From contig CALPLL020000032.1 of the NCBI GenBank assembly GCA_943324395.2, positions 1 to 12,779 on the forward strand: a stretch of 12,779 bases of DNA. Direction: 5' to 3'. The DNA comes from Rhizobium sp. Q54 (lineage in GTDB: Bacteria; Bacteroidota; Bacteroidia; Flavobacteriales; Flavobacteriaceae). Positions within the stretch are counted from its first letter, which is position 1; every line of letters starts with the position of its first letter. Under the pieces are notes generated by a model. The model was given only the letters and a program-made list of their open reading frames with translations, searched no databases and was not told the origin of the DNA. Below are positions 4,834-12,500 of the stretch, in pieces. A program made the position numbers and the translations under genes.

Positions 4834-7020
4834 TTAATGAGTATTACTTGATACTTTCTTCTTCTTCTTTACTTTATGTAAATTATAATACCTAGAAAGA
4901 AGAAGTATAAGCCCTCCAATTATAATAAAAGATAGACTTTTTTCACCATCTGAAATTATAATAAAATCTAAATATAATATTTTGAATATTGTAATACCAA
5001 AAACTATTAAGCTGATAATTTGTATTATTTTATTTTTCATCTTCATGCCTAAAATTATTATTAGTGAAGAGCATATTAATGTTATGATTGAATAAGGTAA
5101 ATAAATATTTGAGGCTATAATTATTTCATATTTTTCAGCGTCTAGTTTATCAAAACTAAATTCAGCAATCAATATAGAAAGGTAATTGTATTCAAAACAA
5201 CAAATTAATGTAATAAAAAAGCACAATAACATTAAAAGAAATTTATAAAATTCTTTAAAGTTGCTATTATTAAATGAGTTAATTTTTATAGAAGATACAT
5301 ATACCAGACTAACTGCCATTATTAATTCTATATAATGAAGGGCTATTTCTAAGAATAATAGATTGTTAGAAGCTATATAACTAAATTTTTCAAATGAGAA
5401 TAGAAAATAGATCTGAGATAAGTACAAAATGGAGTATATAAATAATGAAAAACAAAACCATTTTTTTGTTTTATTTGAAAAGGAGTATAGCTTTTTAAAA
5501 CTAAAAAATAAGAAAAAGCTAAAAATCAATAACGCAACTCTATTTGAAAAAGTGTCAACATAAAAATTTGAAAACAATATTGAAAAAACAGACCATTCTA
5601 TAGCTAATAATACCATTAAAGCTAAAAATCCATTTAAATAAGTCACATATTTTTTTCTATTAAACCAATTTTTTCCATCCTCTACTTCTGTTGAATTCTT
5701 AACTAATATTTTTAAGAAAAAAGAAACTATCAAAACAATTGCAATATTAATAAAAGCAGTTTTATTCAATTCGTAAAACCCTTTATTTTGAGAATATGAA
5801 ATAGAAAAATAGGTGTTTACAGTAATATATACAATATTACATACCATTAGAAATGTTAATCCATTTACAATTGGCATTAGGCTTTTAATTTTATAATTAC
5901 GGGCGTATAAAAATAGAAATACACAAAAAGAACCTAAAAACAGGCTTATGAAATAATCATTTAAAACAAGGGAAATAAAACTTGATATTAATACAATTGA
6001 TGTGAATTCATAATGTTTTAAATCTCTCTTTTTAGGATGTAGTTTGGAACTAAAAAGCATCGACAATAAATGGATTAATAGTACCAAAAGAACTATACTA
6101 TAAATAGTATTTAAAAGGTCAAATTTAGAAAAGACATAACTGGTAAGTGAGATAAAAAAAACAGTATTGAGTAAATTTAGTAAGTTATATGTTTGCTTCT
6201 TTTCTTCTAAATAATATAAAAAAGTAATTAAATAAAAGACAATATAAAACACAATACCTATTGAAATATATATATATAAATTAGTTTGAGAATTACTTAA
6301 AACAATTTTTTTGATAACAAATAAAATTAAAAATAAATAAGAAAAACAACCATTTAATAAGTTGCTCAAATTATTTTTATTTCCCTGTGTTATAAAATAT
6401 AAAGTAATTGAAAAAACTGCAATCGGGATAAAAATATACAAGTATCTATTCTCGTTATTGGATTGTAATAATAACTCAAGCATAAAAGCATGAAAAAACA
6501 AAACTATTGCGATAAGCAACGATTGGCTTTTATTAACAAGATAACTTTTAATAAATAAACTTAAAGACAATACCAATAAAGAACCTGCAATGATGTAATT
6601 GTAGTAATAAAAAAACCCACAATAATAGATCCAATAAAAGCACATTATGGTGTTATAAATTGCCATAAAAATTATGATTGGCAATATATATTTATTAGCA
6701 GAAAAATTATTTTTTTTCGAATAATGTTGAATGGTTAGTATTCCAAATAGCCCTGGAAAATAGCCAATTAACAAAGAAATTATGATTTCGACAGGGAATA
6801 TTCCTGTGTTTTTATAAATAATTTGGGAATCATTTGAAGTGGTGAAAAATGCAATTAATTTATTTAAAAAATCACTACCTTGAGAATCTACAAAATAGTA
6901 TAATGAAAATCCAATAAATAATAATCCAATAGCCTTTGAAAGTAATGTTATGTAACTGTCAAATCCTGTTTTTCTATTTTCTTTTAGCTTAACTCTAATT
7001 TTTTTTCTACCTCTTTCCAT
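4834..7020 (-). CDS. Polytopic membrane protein of about 20 spans, DUF2339-like C-terminus
   Basis: The 728-residue protein has a short basic cytoplasmic head (MERGRKKIRVKLKENRK), then roughly 20-22 hydrophobic segments nearly end to end, and a lysine-rich tail (HKVKKKKKVSSNTH). I see no catalytic motif, no signal peptide and no soluble domain. The last two spans carry FKILYLDF followed by LSFIIIGGLILLLSRYY, resembling the end of DUF2339 proteins (a K-x-x-x-x-D helix, then a glycine-rich helix ending in Tyr). The N-terminal coiled coil common in DUF2339 is missing. A polysaccharide polymerase or flippase is an alternative, but the periplasmic loops are short. The gene is very AT-rich: by hand count 7 of 60 bases are G or C at 6301-6360, against 24 of 60 in mfd at 10861-10920, though a Phe/Ile/Asn-rich membrane protein explains part of that. 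It is on the bioF strand and ends in TAATG at the longer bioF start. Function is unknown. Confidence 0.8.
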   Translation of the reverse strand: MERGRKKIRVKLKENRKTGFDSYITLLSKAIGLLFIGFSLYYFVDSQGSDFLNKLIAFFTTSNDSQIIYKNTGIFPVEIIISLLIGYFPGLFGILTIQHYSKKNNFSANKYILPIIIFMAIYNTIMCFYWIYYCGFFYYYNYIIAGSLLVLSLSLFIKSYLVNKSQSLLIAIVLFFHAFMLELLLQSNNENRYLYIFIPIAVFSITLYFITQGNKNNLSNLLNGCFSYLFLILFVIKKIVLSNSQTNLYIYISIGIVFYIVFYLITFLYYLEEKKQTYNLLNLLNTVFFISLTSYVFSKFDLLNTIYSIVLLVLLIHLLSMLFSSKLHPKKRDLKHYEFTSIVLISSFISLVLNDYFISLFLGSFCVFLFLYARNYKIKSLMPIVNGLTFLMVCNIVYITVNTYFSISYSQNKGFYELNKTAFINIAIVLIVSFFLKILVKNSTEVEDGKNWFNRKKYVTYLNGFLALMVLLAIEWSVFSILFSNFYVDTFSNRVALLIFSFFLFFSFKKLYSFSNKTKKWFCFSLFIYSILYLSQIYFLFSFEKFSYIASNNLLFLEIALHYIELIMAVSLVYVSSIKINSFNNSNFKEFYKFLLMLLCFFITLICCFEYNYLSILIAEFSFDKLDAEKYEIIIASNIYLPYSIITLICSSLIIILGMKMKNKIIQIISLIVFGITIFKILYLDFIIISDGEKSLSFIIIGGLILLLSRYYNLHKVKKKKKVSSNTH

Positions 7021-7061
7021 TTAGTATTAAATATATTCTGTAAAATGAAATTCAATTTGCA

Positions 7062-7069
7062 CAAAGTTA
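7062..7069 (-). promoter_or_regulatory. Possible -7 element for the membrane gene (and perhaps bioF)
   Basis: On the minus strand this reads TAACTTTG, a full match to the Bacteroidetes -7 pattern TAnnTTTG. It lies 42 bases before the ATG at 7020, leaving a leader of roughly 35 nt. No TTG is found 17-23 bases upstream, so only half of the promoter is supported. Confidence 0.4.
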
Positions 7070-7139
7070 ACTTATTTTAATATTTAAAAATAATAAATCC
7101 TAAGTTACTAAAAAAATATTGTTTTTTAGTATTTTATTA

Positions 7140-7167
7140 TTGTTTATCAATAATTTATTTATATTTG
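7140..7167 (+). promoter_or_regulatory. Flavobacterial promoter of the DUF2975-XRE pair
   Basis: TTG at 7140-7142, a 17-base spacer and TATATTTG at 7160-7167 followed by C match the Flavobacterium consensus TTG-N17-23-TAnnTTTG completely. Transcription would begin near 7173-7175, giving a leader of about 17 nt to the ATG at 7191. This decides the start of the next gene, because the in-frame ATG at 7119 lies upstream of the promoter. Confidence 0.72.
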
Positions 7168-7190
7168 CAGTAACTTTAAATATAAATAGT

Positions 7191-7694
7191 ATGAAAAAAT
7201 TAATTTTTTTAAAAACCATAATTGATTACGTTTGGATTATGTCAATAATCGCATTTCCATTTTTAATTGTGTTTATTGGCTTTGCTTTGTACTCAAATGA
7301 ACCATTTGATATTCCAATAAATATTTCTGGAATTAATATAAATGCAACAACTTCATTTGGTAAAATAGGATTGGTATTTAGTATAGTGAATTTTATAATT
7401 ATACTTTTTGCGCTTTATAATTTCAAATCACTTTTAGATAATTTCAGAAAAAAATTAATTTTTGAGGAGAATACTTTCAAATTATTGGATAAAATAGGAA
7501 ATTTGGTTATTCTTTCGGCAAGTTTGTATTTAATTTCAGATTTATTAGGGGCATTTTCTAAAAGTACCATTTCAGTTAATTTAGGTTTTGGACCCTTTTT
7601 ATATTTAATGGCGCTCGGGTTATTTTTCAAAGTATTATCAGAAGTTTTTATCATTGGTAAACGAATTAAAGAAGATAACGAACTAACAATTTAA
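7191..7694 (+). CDS. DUF2975 domain membrane protein
   Basis: From the ATG at 7191 the product is 167 residues and begins MKKLIFLKTIIDYVWIM, the usual DUF2975 opening. Four membrane spans are visible at about residues 10-33, 59-79, 102-121 and 132-156. A basic, charged stretch between spans 2 and 3 (NFRKKLIFEENTFKLLDKIGN) is a conserved feature of the family as I know it. The frame stays open back to 7119, but that segment contains the promoter and is not expected to be translated. Only two bases separate the stop from the XRE gene, so the two are co-transcribed. DUF2975 proteins are commonly paired with a small YozG-like regulator; their biochemical function is unknown. The A-rich sequence before the ATG has no Shine-Dalgarno, as is usual here. 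Confidence 0.85.
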   Translation: MKKLIFLKTIIDYVWIMSIIAFPFLIVFIGFALYSNEPFDIPINISGININATTSFGKIGLVFSIVNFIIILFALYNFKSLLDNFRKKLIFEENTFKLLDKIGNLVILSASLYLISDLLGAFSKSTISVNLGFGPFLYLMALGLFFKVLSEVFIIGKRIKEDNELTI

Positions 7695-7696
7695 CT

Positions 7697-7906
7697 ATGG
7701 CAATTATTATAAATGTAGATGTGATGCTTGCCAAACGAAAAATGCGTTCCAATGAATTAGCGGATTCAATTGGGATAACAACGGCAAATTTGTCAATATT
7801 AAAAACAGGAAAAGCCAGAGCAATTCGTTTTTCAACCTTAGAAATGATCTGTAAAGTTTTAGATTGTCAACCTGGAGATATTATGGAATATGTAAGCGAT
7901 AAATAA
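7697..7906 (+). CDS. Small XRE-family (YozG-like) transcriptional regulator
   Basis: The 69-residue protein is a single Cro/C1-type helix-turn-helix domain with almost nothing outside it. The HTH spans about residues 18-38 (SNELADSIGITTANLSILKTG), followed by RAIRFSTLEMICKVLDCQPGDIMEYV, the typical end of HTH_26/YozG proteins. It starts two bases after the DUF2975 stop. Such pairs are thought to work together, with the membrane protein perhaps controlling the regulator. I infer autoregulation of the promoter at 7140-7167, but no clear operator is visible. The stop codon lies in an AT-only hairpin shared with the convergent threonine dehydrogenase gene. Confidence 0.88.
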   Translation: MAIIINVDVMLAKRKMRSNELADSIGITTANLSILKTGKARAIRFSTLEMICKVLDCQPGDIMEYVSDK

Positions 7907-7916
7907 GTCTATTTAT
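7899..7916 (+). terminator. Possible hairpin terminator between convergent genes
   Basis: ATAAATA (7899-7905), a four-base loop AGTC, then TATTTAT (7910-7916) form a perfect 7-bp stem followed by TTTT on the + strand. The hairpin contains the stop codons of both the XRE gene and the convergent dehydrogenase, which are only two bases apart. The stem is all A-T and thus weak, so this is tentative; it could also act on the minus strand, where A-rich bases precede it. Confidence 0.3.
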
Positions 7917-8853
7917 TTTTCAAATGGTCCAACATGTCTTTTGTCATCCTTGAAATATCAAATTTATGATTCCAATTCCAGTCTTCTCTTGCAGCGCTGT
8001 CATCGATACTTGCCGGCCAACTATCAGCAATTTTTTGACGAAAATCAGCATGATAAGTAATCGTAAATTCTGGGATATGTTTTCTAATTTCTTCAGCAAT
8101 TTGTGTCGGAGTAAAACTCATTGCAGCTAAATTATAGGAAGAACGAATCTTAATTTTTTCTTTAGGGCTTTGCATAATTTGAACGGTTGCCGCAATAGCA
8201 TCGTCCATATACATCATTGGCATTTTGGTTTCTGAAGATAAAAAACAATCGTATTTTTTCTTAGAAATAGCTTTGTGAAATATATCAACAGCATAATCAG
8301 TAGTTCCTCCACCCGGAGGCGATGACCAACTAATCAAGCCAGGATATCTAATACTTCTCACGTCAACACCATAGGTATTATGGTAATATTCGCACCATCT
8401 TTCACCAGCTTGCTTACTAATTCCATAAACAGTGCTCGGTTCCATTATGGTATATTGTGGGGTATTTTCTTTTGGAGTTGAAGGCCCAAAAACAGCGATA
8501 CTTGAAGGCCAAAATATTTTTTTAATTTTTCCGGCTTTCGCCAAATTTAACACGTGAAAAAGGGAGTTCATATTTAAATCCCAAGCAAATGAAGGATTTT
8601 TTTCTGCTGTTGCAGATAATAACGCGGCCATCAAATAAACTTCATCAATTTCGTGAATTTCTACAAGATGTTGAATTTGATTAAAATCCAACGCATTAAT
8701 TACTTCGAACGGCCCAGAATTGACTACATCGATATTTAATTTTCTAATATCAGAAGCAATTACGTTTTCTACTCCATAAATTGTTCTTAATTTCTGAGTT
8801 AGTTCAGTTCCAATTTGTCCGCAAGCTCCGATAATTAGAATTTTTGTAGCCAT
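7909..8853 (-). CDS. L-threonine 3-dehydrogenase, SDR type (NAD-dependent)
   Basis: This 314-residue extended short-chain dehydrogenase oxidises L-threonine to 2-amino-3-oxobutyrate with NAD+, the first step of threonine breakdown to glycine and acetyl-CoA through Kbl. Seen directly: the Rossmann motif GACGQIG (residues 9-15), Asp35 ending the second strand (ASD) as the NAD ribose acid, WPSSIAVFGPSTP with Ser118 as the likely catalytic Ser, and Tyr143-GIS-Lys147 as the YxxxK pair. The RYPGLISWSSPPGGGTTDYAV segment is the signature that separates this threonine dehydrogenase family (characterised in Flavobacterium frigidimaris) from the UDP-glucose epimerases it resembles. Length is typical (about 310-320). 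It is divergent from the lipoprotein-mfd pair and convergent with the XRE gene; neither neighbour is functionally linked. No kbl is visible in the window. Confidence 0.88.
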   Translation of the reverse strand: MATKILIIGACGQIGTELTQKLRTIYGVENVIASDIRKLNIDVVNSGPFEVINALDFNQIQHLVEIHEIDEVYLMAALLSATAEKNPSFAWDLNMNSLFHVLNLAKAGKIKKIFWPSSIAVFGPSTPKENTPQYTIMEPSTVYGISKQAGERWCEYYHNTYGVDVRSIRYPGLISWSSPPGGGTTDYAVDIFHKAISKKKYDCFLSSETKMPMMYMDDAIAATVQIMQSPKEKIKIRSSYNLAAMSFTPTQIAEEIRKHIPEFTITYHADFRQKIADSWPASIDDSAAREDWNWNHKFDISRMTKDMLDHLKNK

Positions 8854-8870
8854 TTGATGTATTTAGACTA

Positions 8871-8878
8871 CAAATATA
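8871..8878 (-). promoter_or_regulatory. Possible -7 element for the threonine dehydrogenase gene
   Basis: On the minus strand this reads TATATTTG, identical to the -7 box of the DUF2975 promoter, 17 bases before the ATG. The expected leader is only about 10-15 nt. No TTG is present 17-23 bases upstream, so support is partial. Confidence 0.42.
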
Positions 8879-8939
8879 GCAATTTCGGATTTTAAAATGA
8901 TTTTTTATGAGAATTATTCAAAATTCGTATTTCTTGAAT

Positions 8940-8955
8940 TACCTTTGTAACTTTG
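8940..8955 (+). promoter_or_regulatory. Two adjacent -7-like elements for the lipoprotein-mfd unit
   Basis: TACCTTTG (8940-8947) and TAACTTTG (8948-8955) are directly adjacent matches to TAnnTTTG, 26 and 18 bases before the ATG at 8974. No TTG lies at the preferred distance from either. Their position argues against use of the in-frame TTG at 8953 as the lipoprotein start. Confidence 0.4.
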
Positions 8956-8973
8956 TATCAAATAATCAAAAAG

Positions 8974-9546
8974 ATGAAATTGCAAAAAACGGTTTTTTTA
9001 TTGGCACTTTTGTTACTATTTTCTTGTCAAAACAATAAGGAACAACGCCTACTTGAAATTGCTAAAGATGCCAAAAAGAAAGAAACGATCTTTTTAAATA
9101 TCAATAGAGGATGGAACTTTAATGCCAATCCAATAAATACCGCTTCACAAGGTTTAATTTCTATGTGGCCTGAATGGCGTGGTTTCTTATTGGAATTAAA
9201 TAGCAAGCCCAAAAGTACCATTGGAGCTTTCCAGAAAAAAGCAAAAGAACTTTCAAAAAAAGTGTTAGAATTAAACAATAATATTCCTGTTGCATACAAT
9301 AAACCTGAAGTAAAAAGCAGAATTGCAGTTTTGATTTGTAAAATAAATTCGCTTAATCTTTACATCAATTTAGATGAAATTCCTGACGATAAAGTGGTAG
9401 CTTTAATAATTGAAATTAACATCGAATTGATATCACTTCAAAAACAATTGGATGAAATTGTCAGAAAAAGCACAATTCCTAAAGAAGAAGGGGAATCCGA
9501 TTTGATTCAAATGTTAGATACTTCAAGAGCCATTCCAACCCGATAA
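8974..9546 (+). CDS. Uncharacterised lipoprotein upstream of mfd
   Basis: From the ATG at 8974 the product has 190 residues and begins with a lipoprotein signal peptide: MKLQK, a leucine-rich core and the lipobox LFSC with Cys18 as the lipidation site. The mature part starts QNNKEQ and is mostly predicted helix, rich in Lys, Glu and Asn, with leucine-spaced stretches (for example around KKAKELSKKVLEL) that suggest a helical bundle. I recognise no enzymatic motif and no named family. The site is probably the outer membrane or periplasm. An in-frame TTG at 8953 would add seven residues, but it falls inside the promoter-like region and would spoil the signal peptide. It is followed by mfd after 13 bases and is likely co-transcribed with it, though a role in repair would be surprising for a lipoprotein. 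Confidence 0.75.
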   Translation: MKLQKTVFLLALLLLFSCQNNKEQRLLEIAKDAKKKETIFLNINRGWNFNANPINTASQGLISMWPEWRGFLLELNSKPKSTIGAFQKKAKELSKKVLELNNNIPVAYNKPEVKSRIAVLICKINSLNLYINLDEIPDDKVVALIIEINIELISLQKQLDEIVRKSTIPKEEGESDLIQMLDTSRAIPTR

Positions 9547-9559
9547 AACATTATTTTAG

Positions 9560-12500
9560 TTGAGCAAATCAGTAGTAGTAGGGAAATATGATAAAACCGC
9601 CAAGGTTAGTCAAATTGCAGAAATTTTAAAACAATCAGAAAATAAAATTCACCTTAAAGGGTTAATTGGGTCTTCATTATCGTTTGTTGTAAACTCTCTT
9701 TTTCAAAAAACTGAACTACCATTTTTAATGATTTTCGAAGATAAAGAAGCCGCAGCCTATTATCTAAATGACCTTGAACAATTAATTGGAGATAAAGAAG
9801 TCCTTTTTTATCCTGGTTCTTTTCGAATTCCCTACCAAATTGAAGACGTAGATAATGCCAATGTTTTACTTCGCGCTGAGGTTTTGAATCGCATCAATTC
9901 ACGAAAAAAACCAGCAATAATTGTTACCTACCCCGAATCGTTATTTGAAAAAGTGGTAACCAAAAAAGAGTTGGAAAAGAACACTTTGAAAGTAGCTGTT
10001 GGCGATAAAATTTCAATCGATTTTATAAATGAAGTCCTTTTTGAATATGAATTTAAAAGGGTAGATTTTATTACCGAACCAGGTGAATTTTCTGTTCGAG
10101 GTGGAATTATAGATGTTTTTTCTTTTTCAAATGACAATCCGTATCGAATTGAATTTTTTGGAAATGAGGTCGACTCTATTCGAAGTTTTGATGTGGAAAC
10201 CCAACTATCAATCGAAAAAAAGAATAAAATTACCATAATTCCAAATGTAGAAAACAAGTTTTTTCAAGAAGACCGCGAAAGTTTTCTAGATTATATAGCA
10301 TCAAATACGACACTTTTTATTCAAAATACGGAAGGGCTCATTTCAAAACTCGACACCTTATTTGCAAAAGCAGAAGAAGCCTATAACAAATTAAAGGGCG
10401 AAATAAAACATTTGGCTCCCGAGCAATTATTTTTAAATCAAAAATCATTTCTAAAAAAAGCACTCGATTTTAATGTGGTTGAATTGGGCTCTAAAGCTAT
10501 TTTTAAAACGAACACTTCTTTTGAGTTTCACATTCTTCCTCAGCCATCATTTAATAAGCAGTTTGATTTATTGCTCAATAACTTAAACGACAATCATTTT
10601 AATGGGATTAAAAATTATTTATTTTGTTCCAATGAAGCTCAGGCAAAACGCTTTCACGATATTTTTCAAACCTTGGATGAAGCCAATCACGAAAGTATAA
10701 GAAAACAATATGACACCATAAAATTGCCTTTATTTCAAGGATTTATTGACGAAGAACTTCAAATTGCCTGTTATACCGATCATCAAATTTTTGAGCGATA
10801 TCATAAATTTAGCATCAAAAATGGCTATGCCAAAAAGCAAACCATCACACTTCAGGAACTCACTAATTTATCGGTTGGCGATTATGTAACCCATATTGAT
10901 CACGGAATTGGGAAGTTTGGAGGCTTACAAAAAATTCAAGTAGAAGGCAAAACACAAGAGGCAATTAAGCTGGTTTATGCCGATAATGATATCGTTTATG
11001 TGAGCATCCATTCGTTATATAAAATATCGAAATTCAACGGAAAAGACGGAACGCCACCCAAAATTTATAAACTAGGATCGAATGCTTGGAAGGTTTTAAA
11101 ACAAAAAACAAAAGCCCGAGTTAAGCACATTGCGTTCAATTTAATTCAATTGTATGCCAAGCGAAGACTGGAAAAAGGATTCCAATTTAACCCTGATAGT
11201 TATTTACAATTAGAGCTTGAAAGTTCGTTTATTTATGAAGATACACCCGACCAAAATAAAGCTACTCAGGAGGTCAAAGCTGATATGGAAAGCGATCGAC
11301 CAATGGATCGATTGGTTTGTGGCGACGTAGGTTTTGGAAAAACTGAGGTTGCCATTCGCGCCGCTTTTAAAGCTGTAGACAACGGAAAACAAGTGGCTAT
11401 TTTAGTACCAACAACTATTTTGGCTTACCAACATTTCCGAACATTTACCGAAAGATTGAAAGACATGCCGGTTTCTGTAGGCTATTTAAACCGATTTAGA
11501 ACCGCAAAACAAAAAGCAGAAACCCTGAAAGATTTGGAGGACGGAAAACTAGATATTTTAATTGGAACCCACCAATTGGTCAATAAAAACGTTGTATTTA
11601 AAGATTTAGGACTGCTAATTGTCGACGAAGAACAAAAGTTTGGTGTGAATGTAAAAGATAAGCTAAAAACGATTGCTGCCAATATTGACACACTTACATT
11701 AACCGCAACCCCAATCCCAAGAACGCTACAATTTTCATTAATGGCTGCTCGAGATTTATCAGTAATCACGACTCCGCCGCCCAATCGTTATCCTATTGAA
11801 ACCAACGTAATTGGGTTTAGTGAAGAGTCAATTCGGGATGCCATTTCCTATGAAATTCAAAGAAACGGACAAGTTTTCTTTGTCAACAATAGAATTGAAA
11901 ATATCAAAGAAATAGCCGGAATGATCCAGCGATTGGTGCCTAACGCAAGAGTTGGAATTGGTCATGGCCAAATGGATGGAAAGAAGTTAGAAGAATTAAT
12001 GTTGGCTTTTATGAACGGTGAATTCGACGTTTTAGTCGCAACAACAATCATAGAAAGCGGTTTGGATGTTCCCAATGCCAACACGATTTTCATCAATAAT
12101 GCCAATAATTTTGGTATTTCCGATTTGCATCAAATGCGAGGTCGAGTAGGGCGTAGTAACAAAAAAGCGTTTTGCTATTTTATCTGTCCGCCGTATTCCG
12201 CGATGACTGACGATGCTAGAAAACGAATCCAAGCTTTAGAACAATATAGCGAATTGGGTGGCGGACTAAATATTGCCATGAAAGACCTTGAAATTCGTGG
12301 TGCAGGAGATTTATTGGGCGGCGAACAAAGTGGTTTCATTAACGAAATTGGTTTTGAAACCTATCAAAAAATCATGAACGAAGCCATTGATGAATTGAAG
12401 GAAAATGAGTTCAAAGAGCTGTATTCTGATGAAAATAAAGACATTGAAAAAACCTATGTAAAAGACCTTCAACTCGATACCGATTTCGAATTGTTATTCC

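Noticed and set aside
4832..4845. Promoter for bioF at TTAATGTTTGC on the minus strand
   Set aside because: The TA is three bases rather than two from TTTG and there is no TTG 17-23 bases upstream.
7119..7190. In-frame upstream extension of the DUF2975 protein (24 extra residues)
   Set aside because: The segment contains the complete promoter (TTG 7140-7142, TATATTTG 7160-7167), so it lies upstream of transcription; the family begins at the ATG at 7191.
8953..8973. TTG start seven codons upstream of the lipoprotein ATG
   Set aside because: It overlaps a -7-like element and would place charged residues before an otherwise normal lipoprotein signal peptide.
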